Under the pieces are notes generated by a model, which was given only the letters and a program-made list of their open reading frames with translations, had not been told where the DNA came from and did not search any database. This document shows, in pieces, positions 8,623 through 16,160 of a stretch of 29,213 nt of DNA. The stretch comes from Gammaproteobacteria bacterium UBA1119 (GTDB lineage: Bacteria > Pseudomonadota > Gammaproteobacteria > Pseudomonadales > Azotimanducaceae). A program made the translations under genes and the position numbers. The stretch spans positions 1-29,213 of the forward strand of contig DCBA01000114.1 in assembly GCA_002313255.1 (NCBI GenBank). The letters are read 5' to 3'. The number at the start of each line of letters is the position of its first letter. Positions within the stretch are counted from its first letter, which is position 1.

Positions 8623-8886
8623 CTAAACGGCTCGTTGGTCCACAAGCTCGCCGTTCACGGTGACTTCTAACATTCCGCTACTCGGAAAGAATCGGGCTTC
8701 AACGTACCGGTGCTCCTCCCACAAAAGCTCCACGTTCGTCCATACGTACAACGGTTCGCGCGACGATGGTTCGCGACGTTTACGCAAACACCCATCCAAC
8801 CAGAGCTCTAAGCCATTATCGTTCGCGATGACCACCTCAAATTTCTTGTGGCCCAGAGGAAATTCAAACGCTCTACCGTCAGCCAT
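8623..8886 (-). CDS. Small conserved-looking unknown protein (87 aa)
   Basis: I do not recognise a named domain. The 87-residue product is acidic/aromatic with alternating beta-strand-like segments: FEFPLGHKKFEVVIANDNGLELWLDGCLRKRR, then YVWTNVELLWEEHRYVEARFFPS and a C-terminal MLEVTVNGELVDQRAV. It looks like a compact all-beta domain with no membrane helix or signal peptide. I chose the ATG at 8886 because the longer frame (to 9033) would run 117 bases into the divergent permease gene and its extra residues look non-coding. The stop is 25 bases from the RND pump stop, in convergent orientation. The start lies 30 bases from the permease GTG, so the two divergent genes must have overlapping control regions. 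Confidence 0.6.
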   Translation of the reverse strand: MADGRAFEFPLGHKKFEVVIANDNGLELWLDGCLRKRREPSSREPLYVWTNVELLWEEHRYVEARFFPSSGMLEVTVNGELVDQRAV

Positions 8887-8916
8887 GGCAATCCGCGAGA
8901 ATGCTTGTAATGAATA

Positions 8917-10287
8917 GTGGCAGATTTTGACATCCCTCCCGACCGATTCAAACGCGTATTGCGAACTCGCGACGTCCTCGCGCTCTCCTTCGGTGCGATG
9001 ATCGGCTGGAGTTGGGTCCTTTTCACCGGCCACTGGGTGCTTAGCGCAGGATCCATAGGCACCTTGATCGCTTTTAGCGCGGGCGGCGCCGTCATCCTAT
9101 TTATCGGACTTACTTATGCCGAGCTCGCGGCCGCGATGCCGAAGGCCGGCGGCGAACACGTCTACACGCGCGTCGCATTGGGCCCGGCCTGGTCCTTCGT
9201 CTGTACCTGGGCGTTGCTTATGGCATACGCGACCGTGTGCGTGTTCGAATCCGTCGCCTTGCCGACAGCCATCGAGTATTTGTTTCCCTCGATACGTCTC
9301 GCCACTCTCTGGACCGTGTTAGGCGCGCCCGTGTCCGCAGGTTTTGTTGCCATCGGCATCGTAGCTGCCCTTTTGATGACGTGGATTAACGTCATCGGTA
9401 TACGAGCCGCCGCCCTGGTCCAAAGCGTGATCACCGCCGCCGTGCTTGGTGCCGGCGTCCTATTGATCGTCGGCGCGGCCAGCTTCGGGAGTCTCGCTAA
9501 TACCGAGCCGCCCATCGCTATCCCCGCGACGGGGATACTCACCGTACTTATCATGGTCCCCGCGATGATGGTGGGCTTTGACGTGCTTCCGCAATCCGCG
9601 GAGGAAATTAACCTACCGCCGCGGCGAATCGGTTGGTTGCTTGTGTTATCGCTCTTGATGGCCGTCTTATGGTACGGCGCCATTTCGTTCGCGGTTTCCA
9701 TGGCCCTTGATCCCAGGGCGCTGGCATCCACGTCCATGGCCACGGCCGATGCCGCGACGTCGTTATGGCACGGAAGCTGGGCAGGTACCGTTCTCATTGT
9801 CGGCGGTATCGGCGGCATTTTGACGAGCTGGAATGCTTTTATTATCGGTGGCAGCCGCGTGATGTTTGCTCTCTCGGAATCCGGATTCCTACCCGCTTCG
9901 TTCTCACGCCTTCATCCCAAGTACAAAACACCCTACATAGGCGTATGCGTCTTGGGTTTGATGGCATCAGTATCGCCTTTTTTTGGCCGCACCATCCTCG
10001 TCTGGCTCGTGGACACGGGCAGTTTTGCCGTCGTCATCGCTTACATTTTTGTACCGATCGCGTTTCTTGTTTTGCGGCGCAAACAACCCGATCTCGCCCG
10101 CCCTTTTCGCGTCCGCTATCCGTCGCTAGTCGGAGTCATCGCCATCGTATTGGGATTGGTATTGCTCTCGTTTTACTTTCCGTGGAGCCCTTCATCTCTT
10201 ATCTGGCCGTATGAATGGGGAATCGCACTTGGCTGGGCCTTGTTGGGACTCGTTTGCTGGCTCTTCAGGGATTCCCGAACAAACTGA
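8917..10287 (+). CDS. APC superfamily amino acid permease
   Basis: An inner-membrane amino acid or amine transporter of 456 residues with about twelve hydrophobic helices. Family marks include the unwound first helix region SFGAMIGWSW, the TYAELAAAMPKAGGEHVY motif after helix 2 (the conserved AGG tripeptide is present), and GGILTSWNAFIIGGSRVMFALSESGFLP in the second half. The C-terminal region after PFRVRYP contains the last hydrophobic helices. The GTG at 8917 is forced, because TAG lies immediately before it in frame. The substrate cannot be assigned. The 3' end overlaps the convergent radical SAM gene by 23 bases. It may share control with the divergent small gene at 8623-8886. Confidence 0.9.
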   Translation: MADFDIPPDRFKRVLRTRDVLALSFGAMIGWSWVLFTGHWVLSAGSIGTLIAFSAGGAVILFIGLTYAELAAAMPKAGGEHVYTRVALGPAWSFVCTWALLMAYATVCVFESVALPTAIEYLFPSIRLATLWTVLGAPVSAGFVAIGIVAALLMTWINVIGIRAAALVQSVITAAVLGAGVLLIVGAASFGSLANTEPPIAIPATGILTVLIMVPAMMVGFDVLPQSAEEINLPPRRIGWLLVLSLLMAVLWYGAISFAVSMALDPRALASTSMATADAATSLWHGSWAGTVLIVGGIGGILTSWNAFIIGGSRVMFALSESGFLPASFSRLHPKYKTPYIGVCVLGLMASVSPFFGRTILVWLVDTGSFAVVIAYIFVPIAFLVLRRKQPDLARPFRVRYPSLVGVIAIVLGLVLLSFYFPWSPSSLIWPYEWGIALGWALLGLVCWLFRDSRTN

Positions 10288-11353
10288 GCTGATCGTTCGT
10301 TGGCCGAAATAAATCCGTTCGCAATGGTACCGACAGGTCAGTCCCAAGACCCGCTCTTTTCGTCGCCAATTCGAAGCGCCTGGCTAGCAGGTCAGCATAC
10401 GTTCCTTGGCCCCGCATCCTCGTACCCCACTCAGCCCGATAAGCAACACCGCCTCTCATCGCGCGGATGTGACTCATGACGCGGTCCGCGCGATTCGGAT
10501 AATGCTGCTGAAGCCACTCCACGAACAGATCCTCAACCTCAAGCGGAAGCCTTAACAGAATATAGCCGACCGTTGAAGCGCCAGCCTTGGAAACCGCCGC
10601 AACAATATCCTCAAGCTCATTGTCGTTGATGCAAGGGATTACGGGAGCAATCATGGCCCCGACCGGGACGCGCGCTTGGTGAAGAGACTCGAGGACTCGC
10701 AGCCGTGCCCGTGGGCCCGCCGTACGTGGCTCCAAAGCCGTTTTCAACGCGTTATTGAGCGTCGTAACGCTGACAGATACCTGGACAAGTCCGAGCGTTG
10801 CCAGCTCCGCCAAAATATCGAGATCCCGCAATATCAGCGTGCTTTTAGTGACGAGCGTGACAGGGTGACGGTACCTTAACAGCGTCTTCAAGATCTCCCG
10901 TGTAATACCGAGCTGCCGCTCACCGGGTTGATACGGGTCGGTATTGGTTCCCATAGCAATCGGTCGTACCTTGTATCCACGCCGTTCGAGTGCTTCACCC
11001 AGCCGCGCCGCAGGCTCGGTCTTGTAGAAAATATGAGTTTCAAAGTCGAGTCCTGGGGACAGTCCCAAAAACGCATGCGTCGGACGGGCATAGCAGTACA
11101 CACAACCATGTTCGCAACCCTTATAGGGGTTAATGGATCGATCGAACGGAATGTCAGGGGATTTATTGGTTGCGATGATGTTCCGCGTCTGGTCAGGGAA
11201 AAACTTTGTTTTCGGTGCGCTCGAGCTGATATCCGCCGATTCAACCTCGTTCCAACCATCATCCACGGGCTCGCTCACGTGCGAGTCGAACCGTGATGCG
11301 GGATTGGAGATCGCTCCTCGACCCTTGTGGAGTTTTTTTTCGTTCACGGCCAC
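10265..11353 (-). CDS. PA0069-family radical SAM protein (SplB/spore photoproduct lyase-like)
   Basis: A 362-residue radical SAM protein. The iron-sulphur cluster motif CX3CX2C is CEHGCVYC, with cysteines at residues 80, 84 and 87, in the context INPYKGCEHGCVYCYARP typical of the SplB-like COG1533 group. Downstream blocks GTNTDPYQPGER, TLVTKSTLILRD and VSVSVTTLN also fit that group. Members resemble spore photoproduct lyase, but their reaction is not established. The N-terminal 45 residues are charged and probably flexible. The start is GTG at 11353; no ATG or GTG exists further upstream before an in-frame stop. A near-perfect LexA box lies 24-43 bases upstream, suggesting SOS control, which would suit a DNA-damage role. 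The 3' end overlaps the permease gene by 23 bases. Confidence 0.9.
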   Translation of the reverse strand: MAVNEKKLHKGRGAISNPASRFDSHVSEPVDDGWNEVESADISSSAPKTKFFPDQTRNIIATNKSPDIPFDRSINPYKGCEHGCVYCYARPTHAFLGLSPGLDFETHIFYKTEPAARLGEALERRGYKVRPIAMGTNTDPYQPGERQLGITREILKTLLRYRHPVTLVTKSTLILRDLDILAELATLGLVQVSVSVTTLNNALKTALEPRTAGPRARLRVLESLHQARVPVGAMIAPVIPCINDNELEDIVAAVSKAGASTVGYILLRLPLEVEDLFVEWLQQHYPNRADRVMSHIRAMRGGVAYRAEWGTRMRGQGTYADLLARRFELATKRAGLGTDLSVPLRTDLFRPTNDQLSLFGNP

Positions 11354-11376
11354 GGTCTCACGAGGAACTGTAGGAT

Positions 11377-11396
11377 AACTGTATATTTATACAGTT
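11377..11396. promoter_or_regulatory. LexA (SOS) box in a divergent promoter region
   Basis: The sequence AACTGTATATTTATACAGTT matches the gammaproteobacterial LexA operator CTGT-N8-ACAG with all eight fixed bases, an A+T-only core and symmetric AA/TT flanks. On the minus strand it contains TATAAA, a possible -10 element for the radical SAM gene. On the plus strand it covers the position of the -35 element for the monooxygenase-GST-DUF4242 genes. Both directions could therefore be repressed by LexA. Confidence 0.85.
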
Positions 11397-11404
11397 AAAA
11401 GCCT

Positions 11405-11413
11405 TGGTATGAT
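11405..11413 (+). promoter_or_regulatory. Extended -10 promoter element for the 11477-12727 genes
   Basis: TATGAT at 11408-11413 is preceded by TG at 11405-11406 and one base, the extended -10 arrangement. A 17-base spacer would put the -35 region at 11385-11390, inside the LexA box. Predicted transcription starts near 11420, leaving about 57 bases of leader before the ATG at 11477. Confidence 0.5.
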
Positions 11414-11476
11414 CGATTCTTGCCCCAGTTTCTGTTCGAGATAACGAACCGAAAACGGCTAATAGAGGAGTGGCCC

Positions 11477-11779
11477 ATGATCATTGTAAACGGTCGTCTG
11501 GAACTAACCGACGTCCACATTGACGCGCTCAAACCCGTACTCGCTGCAATGGAACAAGCGAGCCGTGAAGAGAACGGTTGCTTCGACTACACGTTCTCGG
11601 TCGAGGTGAACGAACCCGGCACCATTCGAATCACCGAGAGGTGGGAAAGCATGGACGCGCTGCGCGTTCACTTTGCCTCATCACACATGGGCGAATTCCA
11701 GACTGCCCTATCAGAACATCCACCAGCGAATGCCGAGGTTCATTTCTACGAAGTTGAACGTGAGTTGCCAAGGCCTTGA
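11477..11779 (+). CDS. Antibiotic biosynthesis monooxygenase-domain protein (putative quinol monooxygenase)
   Basis: A 100-residue single ABM domain with a dimeric ferredoxin-like fold. Sequence marks are the opening MIIVNGRLEL, the mid-segment EENGCFDYTFSVEVNEPGTIRITERWESMDALRVHFAS, and HMGEFQTAL. The E-N-G-C...Y and E-R-W-E...H patterns are typical of YgiN-type quinol monooxygenases and related cofactor-free enzymes, but the substrate is open. I chose the ATG at 11477 rather than a frame opening at 11420 because AGAGGAG (11464-11470) sits six bases upstream and the domain begins there. It is followed after one base by the GST-like gene, so the two are one operon, and the promoter region carries a LexA box. 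Confidence 0.8.
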   Translation: MIIVNGRLELTDVHIDALKPVLAAMEQASREENGCFDYTFSVEVNEPGTIRITERWESMDALRVHFASSHMGEFQTALSEHPPANAEVHFYEVERELPRP

Positions 11780-11780
11780 G

Positions 11781-12410
11781 ATGACGATTACGGTATGGGG
11801 CGGTGGGACAGGCAGGACGATTCGTGTGCATTGGGCACTGCACGAACTCGGCCTCGACTACGAACCCAAATTAATCGGATCGCGAACCGGCGAAACGCAA
11901 GGGGAAACGTTTCAGCGCTTAAACTCCAAAGAAAAGATACCCGTATTGGTCGACGACGATTTCGTGCTAACGGAAAGCGCGGCCATCGTGACCTATTTGG
12001 GGGACAAACACGGTCTGCTCACACCGACGTCCGGCAGTCGCGAACGGGCACGCTACGATGAATGGACGTCCTACATTTTGATGGAGCTCGACGCCCACAC
12101 GCTTTACATCATCCGTCGTCACAATGACCTTGCACACTTGTATGGAAACGCGCCAGAAGCCTTACGAGCAGCGCGCGACGGGTTCAATAAACAAATTCGA
12201 TGGGCCGAGATGAAACTTGGTGACAGTGAATACGCCGTCGGCGAAAGCTTTTCCGGTGTCGACATTTTGTTAACGTCTTGCCTGGACTGGGCCCATGCTT
12301 ACGATTTTGAACTCGCTGACAACTTAAACGAATACCGAGCTACACTGCACGAACGACCAGCGTATAAAACCGCCGCCGCACTGAATTTTTCAGTCAGTGC
12401 CGGTGCTTAA
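11781..12410 (+). CDS. Glutathione S-transferase family protein
   Basis: A cytoplasmic 209-residue protein with the two GST domains. The N-terminal thioredoxin-like part has TGRTIRVHWALHELGLDYE, the cis-proline motif EKIPVLVDDD and the glutathione-contacting ES pair in VLTESAAIVTYL. The helical C-terminal domain contains YAVGESFSGVDILLTSCLDWA, with the conserved Ser/Thr-x-x-Asp capping box form FSGVD. GSTs conjugate glutathione to electrophiles or act as isomerases or dehalogenases; which one is not readable here. The ATG at 11781 follows the monooxygenase-like gene after one base. The pairing of a quinol monooxygenase-like protein with a GST suggests a role in handling reactive quinones or other electrophiles, which is inference. 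Confidence 0.88.
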   Translation: MTITVWGGGTGRTIRVHWALHELGLDYEPKLIGSRTGETQGETFQRLNSKEKIPVLVDDDFVLTESAAIVTYLGDKHGLLTPTSGSRERARYDEWTSYILMELDAHTLYIIRRHNDLAHLYGNAPEALRAARDGFNKQIRWAEMKLGDSEYAVGESFSGVDILLTSCLDWAHAYDFELADNLNEYRATLHERPAYKTAAALNFSVSAGA

Positions 12411-12436
12411 TTCATTCGGACAAAGAGGAAGGACTA

Positions 12437-12727
12437 ATGCCTAGGTACGTGATCGAAAGGGATATTCCCGAAATTGGCTCAGCGGAGCGAGATGCACTTC
12501 GGGACGCAGCCTCGAAATCAAACGAGGTCCTCGCGGCGATGAAAAGCGAACATAAGAACATCCAATGGGAACACTCTTACGTCGCTGGGGATAAAACATT
12601 CTGTATTTATATTGCTGACGACCCAACGCTGATCCAAGAACATTCCGAACGCAGCGGCTTTCCCGCGTCGGTGGTCACTCCGGTACGTAAGATGATCGAT
12701 CCGGTGACCGCGGAAGCCGACGCCTAA
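12437..12727 (+). CDS. DUF4242 domain protein
   Basis: The 96-residue product matches the DUF4242 pattern: an N-terminal MPRYVIERDIPEIG strand, a helix of charged residues, WEHSYVAGDKTFCIYIADDPTLIQEHSERSGFPASVV, and a short polar tail. Related small proteins have a dimeric ferredoxin-like fold and some have been annotated as nickel-binding. I see the conserved His/Glu residues of that region (WEHSYV, QEHSERSGFP) but cannot confirm metal binding. An AGGAAGG-type ribosome binding site lies just before the ATG. It is third in the LexA-box-associated run of genes, 26 bases after the GST stop, and converges on the hydrolase gene at 12760. Confidence 0.8.
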   Translation: MPRYVIERDIPEIGSAERDALRDAASKSNEVLAAMKSEHKNIQWEHSYVAGDKTFCIYIADDPTLIQEHSERSGFPASVVTPVRKMIDPVTAEADA

Positions 12728-12759
12728 AAACCTGTCTCCTCAAAACAACTGGGTCAGTT

Positions 12760-13863
12760 CTAAGAAGAGTTGGCCGCTAGCAACCAATCCATGATGCGAG
12801 GATTTTCGTCTCGGGGGTAGGTATGGGAAAGGTCGTCGATTTCTCGATAAATCACCCTGGCACCGGCCGCACGCAAGGCCGCGTCAGCGGCACGAGCGAC
12901 GTCGACTGGGAACATCCAATCGAGTACGCCATGCACGATATATATCGGTAGGTTGCTCATGCGGGCACTCGTATAGCCCTCAAGCAGCATGGGATGGAAA
13001 CTCGCCGAACTCGGCGCGAGGTGCGTAAACGGAGATTCATCCCGTAACCCGGAGACGTAGGTAAACGTGCCACCATCGCTCATCCCCGTCAGTAATCTCT
13101 TCGATGGATCCATGTTCCAACGCTCACCGACGTGTTGCACCATGCGATCAATATTCGCGCTATCGATGTCCGGACCCATCAATGACCATGTGTCACCCAT
13201 CGCGGTCGGGCTGATCAGGATAGCGCCGCGACTTCTCGCTTCCCGAACCCAAGTCCATAGGAAGTCCCGTCCGTGTCCGGATCCTCCATGCAACGCCACG
13301 ATCAATGGACATGCGTCCGACTCCTGGTAGTACTCGGGGACATACATCGAAAACCCACCGCGGGTGCCTTTTTCGTTTCCTGCATGAATGATGCCGACGT
13401 TGTCTCGGGCCGGATCCACATCTGCTAATTTTGCCGCTAACGCCTTATTTTCTCGCAGACCTTCTTCAATAAAAAAACGACCGACGGGGGGAAGCATCAA
13501 CGCGATGGGATACAACGCTTCGACGGCACGGGTCTGGTGACGCAAGGCCCGATATGCGCCCATGAGGCCATTCGGATCCTCCACACTCTGCGCCAGACCG
13601 TCGCACGCAAGACAGACCTCGTCGACCACTTTTTCGAGGTGAACCGCAAACTGGGCCAGATGATCCGGCAGAGCCACACTTTTGAACACGTCCATACCTT
13701 CACGAACCGGCACCACCGCTTGGCTCGCTGCGTCCGCGAGCGACGCAACATTGGGCGGGTGCAAGTGACGGCTCACATACGCTAGCGTTTCCAACGCGGC
13801 AAGCACCGGCGGGACCACGGCCGTGATCGCGTCAAGAAGTCTGTCGGTATCGATTTCTTCCAT
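12760..13863 (-). CDS. Alpha/beta hydrolase (esterase/phospholipase-type) with extra helical N-terminal domain
   Basis: A 367-residue protein in two parts. Residues 1 to about 150 are helical, with no signal peptide and no family I can name. Residues 160-367 form a serine hydrolase of the carboxylesterase/depolymerase kind: CPLIVALHGGSGHG supplies the oxyanion hole region, GMSDGG gives nucleophile Ser262, HGVLDWMFPV gives Asp315, and LSHTYPRDE gives His347. The catalytic triad is therefore complete. I chose the ATG at 13863. The frame stays open to 13959, but that would overlap the divergent VOC gene and the extra residues look non-coding. It shares a 63-base divergent promoter region with the VOC-CbbQ-CbbO operon, so a functional link is plausible but unproven. 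Confidence 0.82.
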   Translation of the reverse strand: MEEIDTDRLLDAITAVVPPVLAALETLAYVSRHLHPPNVASLADAASQAVVPVREGMDVFKSVALPDHLAQFAVHLEKVVDEVCLACDGLAQSVEDPNGLMGAYRALRHQTRAVEALYPIALMLPPVGRFFIEEGLRENKALAAKLADVDPARDNVGIIHAGNEKGTRGGFSMYVPEYYQESDACPLIVALHGGSGHGRDFLWTWVREARSRGAILISPTAMGDTWSLMGPDIDSANIDRMVQHVGERWNMDPSKRLLTGMSDGGTFTYVSGLRDESPFTHLAPSSASFHPMLLEGYTSARMSNLPIYIVHGVLDWMFPVDVARAADAALRAAGARVIYREIDDLSHTYPRDENPRIMDWLLAANSS

Positions 13864-13926
13864 GTGCTCAACTATGGCGTTTTGGAGTACTCTGATGCAA
13901 CGCTCCCTGCGATAAGGCACCACGTC

Positions 13927-14475
13927 ATGCAACTTAGATGGTCCCACGCTTTCGTTCACGTCACCGATATGGAAGCAATGGTCGATTTCTACACGAACGT
14001 TCTCGGTTTTGAGGTCACAGATCGAGGCGATGTTGGCGGGAACGAATTTGTCTTTTTAAGCCAGGTCGAGACCGACCATCATCAGTTGGGCTTCTCCGCA
14101 ACACGAGAACAGAGCGGTCGCAGCAACAACGTCGCTCATTTCGCCTTTCGAGTCGACGATCTCGATACTGTGAAGACGATGCACCAGGTGCTTACTAAGG
14201 ACGACCGCGTCTCCAATATTATGCCGATCACGCACGGTAATGCCTGGTCGGTGTATTTCAATGATCCAGAAGACAACGGCATCGAAATTTTTTGCGATAC
14301 CCCGTGGCACGTGGCCCAGCCACAGGGGGGTCCCTGGGATCCAACCATGGCGACCGACGATATCGTCAACGCCACTCAAACGGCGTTCGAGGGCGCGTCC
14401 GAATTCGGGCCCATCAACGATTATTACGAGGAACGCTCGTCGCATCTGGCGCGGCGGGAAGGGGGTCAACCGTGA
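13927..14475 (+). CDS. VOC superfamily protein, extradiol dioxygenase-like, single module pair
   Basis: A 182-residue vicinal-oxygen-chelate protein, the first gene of a four-gene operon. The expected 2-His-1-carboxylate ligands are all visible: His7 in WSHAFVHV, His71 in VAHFAFRV and Glu120 in NGIEIF. The region after residue 125 (WHVAQPQGGPWDP, then a helical polar tail) is an extension rich in aromatic and acidic residues, as seen in catechol-2,3-dioxygenase-like members. The ligand set suits ring-cleaving Fe(II) enzymes or related VOC metalloenzymes, but the substrate is unknown. I chose the ATG at 13927, where the VOC fold begins with MQLRWSH; upstream codons of the open frame overlap the hydrolase promoter. 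The stop overlaps the next VOC gene start by four bases (GTGA). Confidence 0.82.
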   Translation: MQLRWSHAFVHVTDMEAMVDFYTNVLGFEVTDRGDVGGNEFVFLSQVETDHHQLGFSATREQSGRSNNVAHFAFRVDDLDTVKTMHQVLTKDDRVSNIMPITHGNAWSVYFNDPEDNGIEIFCDTPWHVAQPQGGPWDPTMATDDIVNATQTAFEGASEFGPINDYYEERSSHLARREGGQP

Positions 14476-15338
14476 GCGAGGCGGCTGAATTCAACCGCGC
14501 AGAAGAGAATGTCGGCAATATCCTCAACATGGAGCATGTCAATCTGACCGTTCCTGATCAACAGTTAGCGGCTCTTTTTTACGTTTCCGGCCTTGGCTTT
14601 ACGCGTGACCCCTATATCGATTTTGGCACCTTTAATATGTGGATCAACGCGGGCGGACAGCAATTCCATCTACCAAAAAACAATGCCCAAAAATTTCGCG
14701 GACACATCGTTGTGGTCGTCCCGGATCTGGAGGATTTGAAACGCCGCTTTAAATTCATCGACAAGCCAATGCAAGGCTCGGAGTTCACTTGGGAGGAGAA
14801 AAAAGATTACATTGCAGTCACCTGTCCATGGGGAAACCAAATCCATGTCTATGGACCCGGCCAACACGGCGATATGAGCCTCGGCATTCCCTTGGCCGTA
14901 ATGGACGTTCCACCCGGAACCACCGCCGGGATCGCTCGCTTTTATCGCGAAGTCCTGGAGACACCCGCCGAACAAATCGAAGACAACGAAGGTGCACGCG
15001 CGGTCGTTTCGATGGGTACGGATCAGCAGTTTGTCTTTGACGAGACCGACGAGGAAATCGCCGAATACGATGGGCATCACATCGCTATTTATGTGTCGAA
15101 TTTCTCGAAACCCCATACCTACTTGGCTGAGAACGGGTTGATTACCGAAGAATCCGATCAGCACCAGTACCGATTCCAACGGATCGTCGACCCGAACAAC
15201 GGGGAATTCCTCACAGAAATCGAACACGAAGTACGGAGCCTTCACCACCCCATGTTCAAGCGCAATCTGGTGAATCGAAATCCGGCACAATCTTTTTTCA
15301 ATTACAGGAGTGGGCGCGACGCTTTCGTCCCTGAGTAG
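14472..15338 (+). CDS. VOC superfamily protein, two modules
   Basis: A 288-residue protein with two VOC modules. Module one runs from MEHVNLTVPD (His22) through GHIVVVVPD to GNQIHVYGP. Module two runs from PLAVMDVPPGTTAGIARFY through HHIAIYVSNF to GEFLTEIEHEV. The typical first metal His is present in module one but replaced by a non-ligand in module two, and the usual Glu of module one is His (QIHVYG). The classic single Fe site of type I extradiol enzymes is therefore not intact in either module alone. It may bind metal differently or be a structural partner of the first VOC protein. The start is GTG at 14472, overlapping the previous stop; the longer frame from 14292 is a shadow of the upstream gene. 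The last part contains FFNYRSGRDAFVPE. Confidence 0.78.
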   Translation: MSEAAEFNRAEENVGNILNMEHVNLTVPDQQLAALFYVSGLGFTRDPYIDFGTFNMWINAGGQQFHLPKNNAQKFRGHIVVVVPDLEDLKRRFKFIDKPMQGSEFTWEEKKDYIAVTCPWGNQIHVYGPGQHGDMSLGIPLAVMDVPPGTTAGIARFYREVLETPAEQIEDNEGARAVVSMGTDQQFVFDETDEEIAEYDGHHIAIYVSNFSKPHTYLAENGLITEESDQHQYRFQRIVDPNNGEFLTEIEHEVRSLHHPMFKRNLVNRNPAQSFFNYRSGRDAFVPE

Positions 15339-15341
15339 TCC

Positions 15342-16160
15342 GTGTCGTTGCAAGAGGAACCTTATTATCTGCCACTAGGCGACGAGATCGAGGCGTTCGA
15401 AGCTGCGTACCAGAGTCGTCTTCCGGTATTGCTCAAAGGGCCCACCGGGTGCGGTAAAACCCGTTTCGTCGAACACATGACTTGGCGACTCTATTGCCAG
15501 ACCGAATCAGATCGTCACGCGTTAACCCAACCGCTGGTCACGGTGTCTTGTCACGAAGACCTCACCGCCACGGACCTAGTGGGTCGCTATCTTCTAAAGG
15601 GGGATGAAACCATCTGGCAAGACGGGCCTCTTACCCAAGCGGTACGAACCGGTGCGCTCTGTTACCTCGACGAGATCGTTGAAGCGCGGAAGGATACGAC
15701 GGTTTTGATTCACTCATTAACAGATCATCGACGCGTACTTCCCATCGATAAGACCTCAGAAATCGTTTCCGCGCACGCAGATTTCCTCTTAATCATTTCT
15801 TACAACCCTGGTTATCAAAGCATCCTAAAAGACCTCAAACCAAGCACGCGTCAACGATTCGTCAGCCTGACGTTTGACTACCCGCCGGAAGACCGAGAAG
15901 CAGAAATCATCGCGCATGAGAGTGGCATCGATCCGGAAATTGCCGGACGCTTGGCCACCATCGGCGTCAAAGTGCGTAATCTTCGCGAACATGGCTTCGA
16001 GGAAGGCGTTAGTACTCGGCTATTGATTTACGCAGGGGAACTCATCAAGCGAGGCATCGAACCAAGACGCGCGTCGGAAATCGCCGTTGTGCAGGCCGTG
16101 TCCGACGATGCCGCTGTGCAACAAGCTGTCGCAGACATCGTCGACGTCATCTGGCCGTGA
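15342..16160 (+). CDS. CbbQ/NirQ/NorQ-type MoxR AAA+ ATPase
   Basis: A 272-residue hexameric chaperone ATPase. Walker A is GPTGCGKT at residues 33-40, Walker B is CYLDEIVEA with Asp110 and Glu111, sensor 1 is Asn155 in ISYNPGYQ, and the arginine region is LKPSTRQRF. The opening [29 protein letters not shown] style and the segment [17 protein letters not shown] closely follow CbbQ proteins, which with CbbO activate RuBisCO, and NorQ, which with NorD matures nitric-oxide reductase. The stop of the two-module VOC gene lies three bases before this GTG start, and the next gene starts at 16157 with a four-base overlap, so VOC, VOC, ATPase and VWA genes are one operon. No RuBisCO or norCB gene is present in the window. 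Confidence 0.93.
   Translation: MSLQEEPYYLPLGDEIEAFEAAYQSRLPVLLKGPTGCGKTRFVEHMTWRLYCQTESDRHALTQPLVTVSCHEDLTATDLVGRYLLKGDETIWQDGPLTQAVRTGALCYLDEIVEARKDTTVLIHSLTDHRRVLPIDKTSEIVSAHADFLLIISYNPGYQSILKDLKPSTRQRFVSLTFDYPPEDREAEIIAHESGIDPEIAGRLATIGVKVRNLREHGFEEGVSTRLLIYAGELIKRGIEPRRASEIAVVQAVSDDAAVQQAVADIVDVIWP

Noticed and set aside
8887..9033. Longer N-terminus for the 87-residue minus-strand gene
   Set aside because: It would add 49 residues that are antisense to the permease start and look random.
13864..13959. Longer N-terminus for the alpha/beta hydrolase
   Set aside because: It would overlap the start of the divergent VOC gene and adds basic, low-quality sequence.
14292..14471. Longer N-terminus for the two-module VOC protein
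   Set aside because: The extra 60 residues are a frame shadow of the preceding VOC gene, whereas the GTG at 14472 overlaps the upstream stop in the same way as the other genes of the operon.
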